A DNA stretch of 64,000 nucleotides, taken from NCBI RefSeq assembly GCF_000507185.2, contig NZ_AYTM02000002.1, positions 767,501 to 831,500 on the forward strand. Reading direction: 5' to 3'. Under the pieces are notes generated by a model. It did not search any database, was not told the origin of the DNA, and worked only from the letters and a program-made list of their open reading frames with translations. Both the position numbers and the translations under genes were made by a program. Source of the DNA: Pseudomonas syringae KCTC 12500. Lineage in GTDB: Bacteria; Pseudomonadota; Gammaproteobacteria; Pseudomonadales; Pseudomonadaceae. This document shows, in pieces, positions 1-9,298 of this stretch; the first letter of the stretch is position 1, and the number at the start of each line of letters is the position of its first letter.

Positions 1-1278
1 CTTGCCGAGGTTGATCATGCCCCAGCCGTACAGCGCATCGACGCCCGGCGCGCCGAGGTCGGTGGCGGTAGTTTTCAGGACGTCGGCGACCTGCGCGCCG
101 GTCATGTACGGAAAGCGCTCCATCAGCACAGCCATGCTGCCTGCGACGTGAGGCGCAGCCATCGAAGTGCCGTTCTTGTTGGCCCAGCCGACGGTCAGGT
201 CTGCCAGGCTGGTGCCGTTGAGCACCGAGCTGTAGATGCGCGTGCCCGGTGCCGAGACGCAGAAGCTGGCGGTGTAGCCACAGCGCGACGAAAAAGTGCT
301 CAGCGTGTAGGGCGTGGTAGCGGCCGCTGCGGCATCCGGATTTTGTTGCAGGGCGGCGACGGTCAGCCAGTTGGGCGCGATCTCCGGTACGAAGTAGCCG
401 AGCCCGGCCATCGCGTCGGGGTTGTTGAGGTTGTAGTCGTTACCCGCAGCGAAAATGGTGACAACGCCGCTGCGTGCGGCATCGATAGCGCCCTGGTACG
501 CACCGCCCGGACGCGTGCCGAGGATCTGGCGGATCTGGTCGAACTGCACTTGCGCGTCCTGCACGGTGAAATGCGGGAAGGCAGGGTCGCGACCGCCCTT
601 GCTGAAGCGATCAGTGATGCCGATGCCCCAACTGTTGTTGATGACTCGCGCGCCGCTGTTGACCAGCGCGTTCCAGCCAGCCTGATACACCGCGCCGTCG
701 TTGCCCAGTACGATGCCGTCTTCCGGGCCCGGGTCGCCGTTGTCGGCGCTGATGATTTGCGCGTTGTAGGCCACGCCGTGCATCGGCCCGCCGTCGCGAT
801 TACCACCGGCAATGCCGCCGACGTGGGTGCCGTGGTTACCGAGTTTGCCGCCGGAGTCCAGGCTCGGTGCGCCGTCGTAGCGGAAAGCGTCGCCCGCCTT
901 CACCGGGATGTACGGGTCGGTGTATTCACGGATGCCGCTGGTGACCAGATTGACCACCTTGTTGGGGCTGGCGAATTCCGGATGCGGGGCGTAGACCGGC
1001 TGGTCGAAGATGCCCAGTTTGATGTCCTTGCCCGAGTAGCCTGCGGCGTAGGCCTGATCGGCGTTGATCGCGCCCAGGCCCCAGTCGGCATTGAATTCGG
1101 CACTGCGCCAGCTGGCGGCATTGCCCGCCTGCCCTGCTTCCACATACGGTGCGGCATGAGCCACGCCCAGTGTCGCCAGGTAGCAGGCGAGCGCGCCACA
1201 GGATGCGCGATTGACCGCCCGAATGGCTTGTCTCAGGGGTTTGACAGAGGTGTGTCGGGTGCTGAGTGCATCTTTCAT
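1..1278 (-). CDS. S8 subtilase autotransporter, 5' part (C-terminus off the left edge)
   Basis: Open for 426 codons from an ATG at 1278 to the window edge, with AAGGACGG upstream. The N-terminus carries an extended signal peptide ending near HAA (about residue 43). The subtilisin triad is readable: Asp92 in GIFDQPV, His149 in GNHGTHVGG and Ser372 in NGTSMAAPHVAG. The usual D-[ST]-G around the Asp is DQP here, so the Asp box is unusual although the Asp is kept. It resembles the next gene upstream closely (shared ASWRSAEF, DWGLG and ADQAYAAG), so the two are tandem paralogues. By family knowledge the missing part should hold a beta-barrel translocator, giving a surface-exposed or released protease. 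The 91-bp gap to the upstream paralogue shows no clear terminator, so co-transcription is possible. Confidence 0.9.
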   Translation of the reverse strand, partial: MKDALSTRHTSVKPLRQAIRAVNRASCGALACYLATLGVAHAAPYVEAGQAGNAASWRSAEFNADWGLGAINADQAYAAGYSGKDIKLGIFDQPVYAPHPEFASPNKVVNLVTSGIREYTDPYIPVKAGDAFRYDGAPSLDSGGKLGNHGTHVGGIAGGNRDGGPMHGVAYNAQIISADNGDPGPEDGIVLGNDGAVYQAGWNALVNSGARVINNSWGIGITDRFSKGGRDPAFPHFTVQDAQVQFDQIRQILGTRPGGAYQGAIDAARSGVVTIFAAGNDYNLNNPDAMAGLGYFVPEIAPNWLTVAALQQNPDAAAAATTPYTLSTFSSRCGYTASFCVSAPGTRIYSSVLNGTSLADLTVGWANKNGTSMAAPHVAGSMAVLMERFPYMTGAQVADVLKTTATDLGAPGVDALYGWGMINLGK

Positions 1279-1369
1279 GAAAATTACCGTCCTTAGTTAA
1301 CGCGCACGAATCTCCGCGCGCATGCATCTGCATGCGCGTCGTTCTTTTGGGTTTAGGGTTGCGTACTGC

Positions 1370-4300
1370 TTAGAACTGCCAGTTAAGACTCAGGCCGACA
1401 CCGTGACTTTTCTCACGACTGGCCAGCTGGCCGCTGTAATCGAGGCTGATCCTTGCCTCCTTGCTCAACGCCAGACTGGCGTGAGCACCGACCAGCGCGG
1501 CGTCGCGCACCAGCGGCGAGCTTTCGATGCCGAAGCTGTTGCCGCTGGAAGCGAATGCCAAGTGCTGTTCGGCGTCGGTGTTGCTCAGGTTGTGCTGCCA
1601 GCCGAGGCTGCCGGACAGGTCGACCTTCTGACGGTCGCTGATCGCGATGCTCTTCAGGGCACGCAGGCCCAGGGTGCTGAGTACCGCATCACGGTTGTCG
1701 CTACCGGCAGACAGCGCTGCAGCGTCGCCCTTCTCGGTGAAACCATCGGTGTTCAGGTGGACGTAGGCCAGATTGGCGAACGGCTCAAGCGTCGCGGGTT
1801 GCAGGTGAATGCGATACGCCGCCTCGGTGAACACCTGCGTGCTCTGCGCATCGTGTTTGGTTTTCTCCTTGCCCGCTGCGCCGCCGACCTGCACGTCGCG
1901 TTGCGCGTCGATGCGATGCCAGCTGTGTGCGGCGCCCAGGGTCAGGCGCAGCGCACCGATTTCATGGCCGAGGTACGCGCCCAGATGGTAGCTGTCCACC
2001 GACGCCCTGGAGTGCGTGCCGGAGCCCATGTTCAATGAGCTGTCGCTATAGCCTGCGACGACGCCCAGACGGGTGTCATCGGCAAGGTTGCCATCGACAC
2101 CGGCCAGCAGCCCGCCAATCGAGGAGGTGTAACCCGCGGTGTCGTCGCGCGAGTCGGTCTTGCCCCATGCGCCCAGGGCTTTGAGCCAGACGTTGTCTTG
2201 TGCGGCAGTGTTGCCATCGGTGCCGAACACGCTGGCACCCAGACGCTCACCCACCGCATCCCGAACCTGACGGCTGTCGTTGATCAACACGCTGCCGATG
2301 GCCGGGTAAATTTCACCGGACAATTGCTGGAAGCTGTCGCGTGCCGAGGCAGCACTCTGGGTAAGCAGCAGGTTTTCATACACCGCGTTACCGGCACCGA
2401 GCTGTTCGGCGGCAGTCGCCACAGCAGCCTGGTTGGGGGTTTGCGCGACGCTATTGAAAGCGGCAGTTTGCTCGACGTTCAGTGCGACCGCATTGGCTGC
2501 GTAGTTGAGTCGGCCACCGAGGAAGGCATAGTTGGAGGACACGCTGCCAAACTGGCCATTGATGCCATTGGCGGCTTGCAGCACATTGTACTGGCGACCC
2601 ACCACGCTTTGGATCGGTGCAGAACTCAAGGCCACTGGCGTTGCATTCTCCAGCGCCAGCGTCATGTTGGCGCCTGACACGGTAGCGCTGCCTGTAGCGA
2701 CGATGCGGTCACTGGCGGTTGGGGAAAGCTCCACGGCGTAGGTCGAACCCGGCTCGAGAGTCACATTGCCATTGACCTGCAATGTACCGATGGAATTGCC
2801 CGGCGCGACGATACCGCCGTTGCGCGCTGTCAGCCCGCCGATCTGGCCATTGCCGCCCAGCGTGCCGCCAGCATTGACCTGCACGGCTGACACGAGGGAT
2901 CCATTGACCGACAGCAAACCGCCATTGACCAGTGTGTCACCGCGATAGGTATTGGCGCCCTCCAGAATCAGTCGACCCGCGCCGGATTTAATCAAGCTGC
3001 CTTGGTACTGCCGCTGTGCCGCTGCGGCGGCGCGAGCAGTGCCGGTGGCATAATCGGCCTGATCCTGCTGGCTGGCGGTGCTGGCAACGCCGTTCTGCCA
3101 GCCTTTACTGATCAGCGTCTGCTGCCAGGTGGCCTGCTCGGCGCTGTCCTCGGCCTGACGCTGGATCAGCGCCTGATCGGAGATATTATTGCTCCACACA
3201 TCCGTCAAACCTGCGCCCAGGTTAGCGTCGAAGGTGCCGAGCAATTGGCCCGGACCGCGCATTGCCCGCTCCAGGTTGGCCACACCCCAGCCGACGCTAT
3301 TGGTCGGTGCCTGAGTAATCGAACCGTCGAGCTGAGTGGCGGTGGTCAGCAGCACTTGCAACGCCTGCTCGTTGGTCATGTACGGGAAGCGCTCCATCAC
3401 CAGCGCCAGCGCACCAGTGGCATGCGGCGCGGACATGGAAGTGCCGGATTTGATGCCGTAACCGCCACCCGGCACGGTGCTGTTGACCAGCCGACCGGGC
3501 ATGGTGATGCACCAGTACTTGGACAGGCCGCACTGGTTGTAGCGTTGACCGTTGCTGCTGTCGAGGCCAGACACGGCCAGCCAGTGGCCTTCAAGATCCG
3601 GCTGGAAAAAAGGCAGCGAAGCCCGCACGCTGGCGTTGGCGTAACCGGTGTTGCCTGCACTGAAGACGTTGATCACGCCCTTGCGCGAGACATTCGCCGC
3701 TTCGTCCAGCCAGGTGCCGCGGTTGTAGTGCTGAGCGTAGGCAGCGCGCACGCCCGCTTCGGTGGCGTAGGTCACGTCGGCCGGCTGGCTGCCCCAGCTG
3801 TTGTTGATGGCGCGCACGCCGGCATCCGCCAAGGCGCCATACACCGCTTTGAAGTACTGCGGGTCGGGGTTAGGGCCGAACAGGAAGCTGTCGTTCTGAT
3901 TGGTGTTGCCGACGTAGATCTGCGCGTTGTACGCCACACCATGCATCTCCACACCATGCATCTCCACACCATCGCGCGCCGCGCCCATAGTGCCGGTAAC
4001 GTGTGTGCCGTGGGTGTCGTTGTTCGGGTTGATGGCACCGGTGATGCTGAACGGCGAGCCGTTGACGTAGGTACCGGTAGCGGTGACGGCGTGGTAGCGG
4101 GACGGCGTGGCTTCCGGATGGGACGGGTCGAAGCCCGAGTCCAGCGCACCGATTTTGACGCCAGCCCCGGTGATGCCAGCGGCGTAGGCCTGATCAGCCT
4201 GGATACGGCCCAGACCCCAGTCGCTCTGGAATTCTGCCGAGCGCCAACTGGCAGCGTCACCCGGCTTGCCCTGCTCGACATAGTCAGCATAAGCCGAGCA

Positions 4301-4390
4301 GCCAAACGTAAAAGACAGCGCGCACAGCGCGCCGGTTGCTACAGGCTTGAACGAATAACGGACAACACTCACGCACTTCGACTTTTGCAT
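1370..4390 (-). CDS. S8 subtilase autotransporter serine protease
   Basis: 1006 residues, a complete type V autotransporter. Signal peptide at about 1-35 (ends CSAYA), then an S8 domain at about 60-375 with Asp84 (GALDSGF), His127 (NDTHGTHV) and Ser318 (SGTSMSAPHATG). A passenger beta-helix region with autotransporter repeats (GAGRLILEGANTY, GGTLGGNGQIGG) spans about 460-590. The C-terminal barrel spans about 735-1006 and ends LSLNWQF, with the terminal aromatic residue expected for Bam-dependent insertion. Predicted to place a subtilisin-like protease on the cell surface; substrates cannot be inferred. A 5-residue in-frame duplication (GVEMH twice) follows the catalytic His. It lies upstream of a paralogue in the same direction. 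Confidence 0.95.
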   Translation of the reverse strand: MQKSKCVSVVRYSFKPVATGALCALSFTFGCSAYADYVEQGKPGDAASWRSAEFQSDWGLGRIQADQAYAAGITGAGVKIGALDSGFDPSHPEATPSRYHAVTATGTYVNGSPFSITGAINPNNDTHGTHVTGTMGAARDGVEMHGVEMHGVAYNAQIYVGNTNQNDSFLFGPNPDPQYFKAVYGALADAGVRAINNSWGSQPADVTYATEAGVRAAYAQHYNRGTWLDEAANVSRKGVINVFSAGNTGYANASVRASLPFFQPDLEGHWLAVSGLDSSNGQRYNQCGLSKYWCITMPGRLVNSTVPGGGYGIKSGTSMSAPHATGALALVMERFPYMTNEQALQVLLTTATQLDGSITQAPTNSVGWGVANLERAMRGPGQLLGTFDANLGAGLTDVWSNNISDQALIQRQAEDSAEQATWQQTLISKGWQNGVASTASQQDQADYATGTARAAAAAQRQYQGSLIKSGAGRLILEGANTYRGDTLVNGGLLSVNGSLVSAVQVNAGGTLGGNGQIGGLTARNGGIVAPGNSIGTLQVNGNVTLEPGSTYAVELSPTASDRIVATGSATVSGANMTLALENATPVALSSAPIQSVVGRQYNVLQAANGINGQFGSVSSNYAFLGGRLNYAANAVALNVEQTAAFNSVAQTPNQAAVATAAEQLGAGNAVYENLLLTQSAASARDSFQQLSGEIYPAIGSVLINDSRQVRDAVGERLGASVFGTDGNTAAQDNVWLKALGAWGKTDSRDDTAGYTSSIGGLLAGVDGNLADDTRLGVVAGYSDSSLNMGSGTHSRASVDSYHLGAYLGHEIGALRLTLGAAHSWHRIDAQRDVQVGGAAGKEKTKHDAQSTQVFTEAAYRIHLQPATLEPFANLAYVHLNTDGFTEKGDAAALSAGSDNRDAVLSTLGLRALKSIAISDRQKVDLSGSLGWQHNLSNTDAEQHLAFASSGNSFGIESSPLVRDAALVGAHASLALSKEARISLDYSGQLASREKSHGVGLSLNWQF
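3936..3970. repeat. 15-bp in-frame tandem repeat inside the subtilase gene
   Basis: The unit ACACCATGCATCTCC occurs twice head to tail (3936-3950 and 3951-3965), followed by five further bases of a third copy. On the coding strand it gives GVEMH-GVEMH-GVAYN, 13-23 residues after the catalytic His. The neighbouring paralogue has a single MHGVAYN at the equivalent place, so this is a local duplication. Confidence 0.9.
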
Positions 4391-4774
4391 CCCTGCACAC
4401 CTGATACTGGTTGGCTCTTGATTGAGCGATTCCAGAACATAGTCCGCAGTGTAAAACTTGGCAACAGTTTTATTTCAATTCTGATACAAAGGTTAAGACA
4501 TAAGGAAAACGCATCGCAGGACATATACATAGCTGATAGGCGCTTGAATCTATTGAGTTTATTTTGGATTTTATTATGCCGTTGAATTATTGCGTAGTGG
4601 CCATTTAATTGCATCCGACGTGTTTTTCTTGTGCCCTACCCACTGTTTCCAGTAACAGTTGCCAACAGCGTTATTTGTCTGAGGGCGCCAAAACTTGTCC
4701 GGCAATAATAAATATTCATTCGGAGATTCACGGAAAAAGATGACGCAGAGCGTCCTATCCAGGGAATGGCCTGC
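4391..4774. other. AT-richer intergenic region between autotransporter and receptor
   Basis: About 380 bp without a supportable gene. It must contain the autotransporter promoter (minus strand) but no single hexamer pair is convincing. Its left part is clearly AT-richer than the flanking genes. A GACGC-AGA-GCGTC dyad of the dispersed repeat family lies at 4742-4754, just past the end of the receptor gene. Confidence 0.5.
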
Positions 4775-6340
4775 CTAGCGGCTGAACCGTTCTGCCAGAC
4801 TGTGCAGGTAGTGCGCCATTTCTTCCAGCTCGCTGCTAATCTGCGAACCTTGCTGCGCCTGACTGGCGCTTTCGTCGCAGAGTTGCGCAATGCGGGTGAT
4901 TTGCTGGCTGATGGTTTCCGCGACGTGGCTCTGCTCTTCAGACGCCGATGCCATCTGCTGGCTCATGCCAGTGATGCGGGTCACGGACTGGCTGATGCCA
5001 TCCAGCGCCTTCTGCACGGCTTCAACGCTGGCGACACTCTCCTGAGAAATCTGCTCGCCTTTGCTGGCGGTCTGTACCGCACGGTCGGCGCCATCACGCA
5101 GCGAGGTGATGATTTGCTGGATCTGCTCGGTCGACGACTGCGTGCGAGACGCCAGCGAACGTACCTCGTCGGCCACCACCGCAAAACCACGCCCCTGTTC
5201 ACCGGCACGCGCCGCTTCGATAGCCGCGTTGAGCGCCAGCAGATTGGTTTGCTGGGCGATGGACGTGATCACATCGACCACACTGCCGATCGATTGAGTC
5301 GCATCAGCCAGTTCCCCCACGGCGTTGCCAATGTCGGTAACCGATGTGGCCATGTGCCGAATCGCCAGCAGGCTTTCATCTGCCAGCCCACGCCCCTGTT
5401 GCGCGAGCTTGTCGGCCTCCTCGGCAGCATGGGCAGTGTTCTGCACGTTGTGGGTGACTTCCTGAATGGTCGCCGCCATCTGGTTGATGGCCGTGGCTGA
5501 CTGATCGGCCTCACTGCGCTGCTGATCCAGCGACTCGGCCTGGCGAAGGGACAATTGCGCTGACCGGCCGGCATGCTGGCGCACGCTCTCGCCGGTATCC
5601 GCCAGACGCGTCAAGGCCGTCTGCAAGCGCGCTTCTTCGCTGAGCATGGCCAGGTCGAGCTGGGCCTGCGGGCCGCGATTATCGCTGTAGGTCAGCGCAA
5701 TCAACGCACTGGTGAAGGCCTTGGGGTGTTCTTCAAGGGTTTTGCGGATGCTGCGGCGCTGACGCATTTCAAGAAAAACGCCCAACACAACCATCACAAT
5801 CGGGATCATGATGATCGACGGCAAATCGTCGAGCAGGTAAACACCCACAGCCAGCGCAAGCGCGCAGAGGATCATCGGTAACTGGCGAATCAGGTGATAG
5901 GCCGCCGAGCTGCTGGAGGACACTGCCGACTTGCCAGCCCGCAACCGCGCATACAGCGCTTCAGCGCGACGCACCTGATCGCGGGTCGGCAGCGAGCGCA
6001 CCGACTCGTACCCGACGATCCGGCCGTTTTCGTAAACCGCCGTCACATAAGCGCTGACCCAATAGTAATCACCCTGCTTGGAGCGGTTCTTGACCACCCC
6101 CATCCACGGCTTGCCCTATTTGATAGTTTCCCACATATGCGCGAACACCGAGGCTGGCATGTCCGGGTGGCGCACCAGATTGTGCGTCTGCCCGACCAGC
6201 TCTTCGCGAGTAAAACCGCTCAGGGTGACGAAGGCGTCGTTGCAGTAAGTAATGTGGCTGTTAAGGTCGGTGGTGGAGATCAGGCGTTCAGAGGCCGGAA
6301 AAGTCCGCTCAGTCTGCGTGATAGGCATGTTGACGCGCAT
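4775..6340 (-). pseudogene. Aer-type PAS methyl-accepting chemotaxis protein, interrupted by an in-frame amber codon
   Basis: The reading frame from ATG 6340 encodes an Aer-like receptor: PAS domain from residue 1 (CNDAF, GFTREELVGQ, HNLVRHPDMP), two membrane segments near [20 protein letters not shown] and the [12 protein letters not shown] stretch, then the MCP signalling hairpin with tip [20 protein letters not shown]. Codon 75 is TAG (6116-6118). Four codons later the same frame continues as [19 protein letters not shown] to the stop at 4775, with no shift. Intact homologues would carry a sense codon here, probably CAG, so one C-to-T change explains it. The product of an intact gene would sense redox or oxygen through PAS-FAD and signal to CheA/CheW. 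Possible readings are recent pseudogene, amber readthrough or restart at the ATG at 6103. No frameshift or second stop is seen. Confidence 0.85.
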
Positions 6341-6585
6341 TAGGAATCACTCCGTGATAATGCTGATACTCCGGGCAGATGCTGAAGGTGTAGCACAGCC
6401 TTTCAAAGTGACAACCGATAGTCATGATGCACTGTTATCGCCCCCAAGACTCAGGGCTTTAACAACGGTTGGGGATTACGTCACTCAAGAAACGGCAGGA
6501 ATGAGAGCGGCGTAAGGTGTTTGCGCCGCAAGGAGGATGCCTGCACCATGCGGCACCTGATCGCATCCCGACCCAAGGCAACCCC

Positions 6586-6936
6586 ATGGTACACAACACG
6601 ACCTCTGCGCTGCAAGCACTTATCAAGAAACTGCGCGGGTTATTGAGCCGGGTTGCGGGAGGCACACCCAACCGGCAACAGCACCCGGAGCCCGCTACGC
6701 CTGCAGCGCAATTGCCTGAACCGCAAGCGCCAGTCAGAACCCGCCGCGCCAACCCCGGCAAAAAGCCCCACAAACCTGCGCCGCCAACACCCACGGCAAA
6801 GCCGGCGGCGCCTGCGTGCCCGCACTGTCGGAAAACCATGGTGATCAAGGTGGCCCGCACCGGCAAGAACGCCGGGGAGTTCTGGGGTTGTGTGGCCTAC
6901 CCGAAATGCCGGGGGATCCGACCGATCTTTCGCTGA
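6586..6936 (+). CDS. Topoisomerase-type C4 zinc-finger protein
   Basis: 116 residues from the ATG at 6586, chosen because AAGGCAACCCC lies just upstream; an earlier in-frame ATG at 6517 has no clear RBS. The N-terminal two thirds is basic, Pro/Ala-rich low-complexity sequence. The last 40 residues form a four-Cys zinc ribbon (CPHCRKTM ... GCVAYPKCRG) of the kind found at the C-terminus of type IA topoisomerases (zf-C4_Topoisom). There is no catalytic domain, so it probably binds single-stranded or damaged nucleic acid; that role is inference. It is convergent with the FimV-like gene, 32 bp between the stops. Confidence 0.75.
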   Translation: MVHNTTSALQALIKKLRGLLSRVAGGTPNRQQHPEPATPAAQLPEPQAPVRTRRANPGKKPHKPAPPTPTAKPAAPACPHCRKTMVIKVARTGKNAGEFWGCVAYPKCRGIRPIFR

Positions 6937-6968
6937 ACGCAGGACCGGTCGCCCCTTACACGCTGCGC

Positions 6969-9203
6969 TTAGCTGATGTTGGCCAACAGCTCGCGGGCCA
7001 TGCGCCGATGCTCCTCATCGGACTCGTCAATGATCTGCTGGAGGATTTCACGGGCCGATTCGAGATCGCCGTCCTCAATCAGCACTTGCGCCTGATTGAT
7101 CTGGCTGAGCGGCGGTTCTTCCAGATCCAGCAGGTCGAAATCGGCGTCATCGTTCATGAAACTGTCGAGGAAATCGTCACTCAGGCCGTCGGCGGCAGAT
7201 GGCGCAAGTACTTCGACTGGCTCGACCACCTCGGGCTCGGAGAAGTCACTGAGGAACTGTTCATCCGAGAGCTCGAAGACCTCCGGCAGTTGAGTCAGGT
7301 CCGAAGAAAAACCGGGATCGACTTCAGCGGGCGCTGGCGCAGCGGCAGGCTTGGCACGCGGCGGCGGGCTGTCGAATGGATCGACCAGATCCCAGTCGGC
7401 GTCCATCGACAGGTCGTCCAGGTTCAACTGAAACTCGTCGGCGTGCTGCGGGTTCAGCGCCGCAGCGGCGCTTTCATCCAGCTGCGCGGCGGGTTCTGGC
7501 TCAGCCTCGGGCTGCAGGTAGAGCTCAGACTCTGGCTCAGATTTATCGAAAGACAATGTGCTGGCTGCCACCGCGACAGCCGGGACGACCGCCGCCACGG
7601 GAGCGATCTCGGCAGCCTTGAGCTGCGGGAAGCGATCGCGGATGTCCTGAATGGTCTGCGGATCGACGCCATGCTCCAGCGCAGCCTGTTCTTCGCGAAC
7701 GAAACCACTGCCGTCGCCCTGCTCCGCCAGCAACTCCAGCAGGCGAATGCGAATGTCATCGCGCTCGGGCTGGGTTTCCAGGGCGCTGCGCAAAATACCC
7801 ATCGCCTCGGTGAAGCGTCCGTAGGCGATGTAAATGCTCACGCCATCCAGCGCATCCGGAGCAGCGCCAGGCGAGCGTTGTGCTGGCGATGGCTTGGCCG
7901 GTGCCGGCGTCGATGGGCTCTGCACCACGGGCTGCGGCGCAACAGCAGGCACTTCGAACACCGGAAGCATGGATGCCTGAGCGGGCTTGATCAGTTGGTC
8001 ATCCGGGCTGACAGCGGACGCTATGGACTCCTTGCGCTGCTGACGTCGTTTCGAATAAGCAAACGCCACCAGCAGCACGATCAATACGGCAGCGAGCAGT
8101 ATCGGCAGGCTGAGGAATGAATCGCTGCCCGACGCAGCAACAGGTTGAGCAGGGGCGGCAGGCGCAACTGCAGGTGTCGCAGGTGCTGGCGTGACTGTTG
8201 CCGGTGCAGCTGGCGTGGCAGTTGGCGTGGCAGTTGGCGTGGCAGCGGATTGCGCAGCGGCCAGATCACTGCGCAAGGCGATGATCTGTTTGTCCTTGCC
8301 ACTCATCTCTTCCTGCAATTCCTGCGTCTGCGCCTTGAGCGCCTCCAGTGACTGAGTCAATTGCTGGTTTTCGATGGCAGCGGCCGACAACTGCTCGGCG
8401 GTACGCTGCAATTCGACAGGCTTTGGCGACGGCGCGGCAGCGCTTGCGGCAGGCGCTGCCGCGGTCGGCAGCACTGCGGCGTCCGGCAGCAACAGGTCCT
8501 GGCCAACTTTGAGCGCAGACCCGGCGCCTGCGGCGAAGATTTGCGGGTTGAGCGAACGAATACCGTCCGCCAGCTGGCTTGCCGACACCTTGTTGCCCGG
8601 TCCCTGCAAGCGGCTGGCGATACCATTCAGCGTGTCGCCACTGGCCACCGTGTAGCGTTTGCCCTGCACGGCCGCCGGTGGCGCGACCGGCATGCGGCTT
8701 TCCGAAGCGGAGGTGGCCGAGCTCTGCTGGTTGCGGCTGCGCGTGGCGGCCAGGCCTTGCGCTGAGGTGGCAGGATCGAGGAGCAGCGTGTATTCGTGCA
8801 GCAAATCGCCATTCGGCCGCGCCAACTGGACGAGAAAACTCAGGTAGGGTTCGGTGACCGGTTTGCTGGACACCACCCGAATCACGCCGCGATCACCGCG
8901 CAATATCGGCGTGAAGCGCAGGTCATTGAGAAAGAACACGCGTTCCATGCCCGCCTTGGCGAACGCTTCGGGCGATGCGAGCCGGGCGACCACGTCTTCA
9001 TTGCTCAGACCGCCGGTTTCCAGCAGCTGGATCTCGGCATTCAATGGCTGGTTGAGCGCCGAGTGCAAGGTGATTTCACCCAGGCCCAACGCAGACGCCA
9101 ACGTGGAGCAGGTCAGTAACGAGACCGCTAACACGCCCCTGCCAAACGCCCCGCGCGCCCTGCGACCTGCACTTTCGACAGCAGCCAGTGAACTCTTCAG
9201 CAT
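6969..9203 (-). CDS. FimV/HubP-family polar protein (paralogue)
   Basis: 744 residues from ATG 9203, preferred because AAGGGTTCGC precedes it. The signal region ends near ASALG; a FimV N-terminal domain follows (LGEITLHSALNQPLNAEIQL; SKPVTEPYLSFLVQL). A LysM-type peptidoglycan-binding segment lies at about 184-241 (YTVASGDTLNGIASRL ... LKVGQDLLLPD). Then come a coiled coil (265-320), a Thr/Pro/Ala-rich spacer, one membrane helix (about 363-383), an acidic cytoplasmic region and a C-terminal FimV domain (EDGDLESAREILQQIIDE). FimV proteins mark the cell pole and organise type IV pili and chemotaxis assemblies. The sequence is not that of the usual Pseudomonas FimV as I remember it, so it is likely a second, shorter homologue. 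Two 12-bp repeats lie in the spacer. Confidence 0.85.
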   Translation of the reverse strand: MLKSSLAAVESAGRRARGAFGRGVLAVSLLTCSTLASALGLGEITLHSALNQPLNAEIQLLETGGLSNEDVVARLASPEAFAKAGMERVFFLNDLRFTPILRGDRGVIRVVSSKPVTEPYLSFLVQLARPNGDLLHEYTLLLDPATSAQGLAATRSRNQQSSATSASESRMPVAPPAAVQGKRYTVASGDTLNGIASRLQGPGNKVSASQLADGIRSLNPQIFAAGAGSALKVGQDLLLPDAAVLPTAAAPAASAAAPSPKPVELQRTAEQLSAAAIENQQLTQSLEALKAQTQELQEEMSGKDKQIIALRSDLAAAQSAATPTATPTATPAAPATVTPAPATPAVAPAAPAQPVAASGSDSFLSLPILLAAVLIVLLVAFAYSKRRQQRKESIASAVSPDDQLIKPAQASMLPVFEVPAVAPQPVVQSPSTPAPAKPSPAQRSPGAAPDALDGVSIYIAYGRFTEAMGILRSALETQPERDDIRIRLLELLAEQGDGSGFVREEQAALEHGVDPQTIQDIRDRFPQLKAAEIAPVAAVVPAVAVAASTLSFDKSEPESELYLQPEAEPEPAAQLDESAAAALNPQHADEFQLNLDDLSMDADWDLVDPFDSPPPRAKPAAAPAPAEVDPGFSSDLTQLPEVFELSDEQFLSDFSEPEVVEPVEVLAPSAADGLSDDFLDSFMNDDADFDLLDLEEPPLSQINQAQVLIEDGDLESAREILQQIIDESDEEHRRMARELLANIS

Positions 9204-9298
9204 GCGAACCCTTATGGAAACCACGGCAGGCTTCTCACGTAATCAAATGGACGTCAGTATCCGTTTAACGATTATGGTTGAGAATGCGCAGCTTCGTC

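Noticed and set aside
3002..4585. Long plus-strand frame opposite the autotransporter, and similar antisense frames at 10124-11584, 13435-14721, 30162-31754, 34391-35716, 38746-39948 and 44778-46616
   Set aside because: No RBS, no family motif, and all lie exactly opposite well-supported genes.
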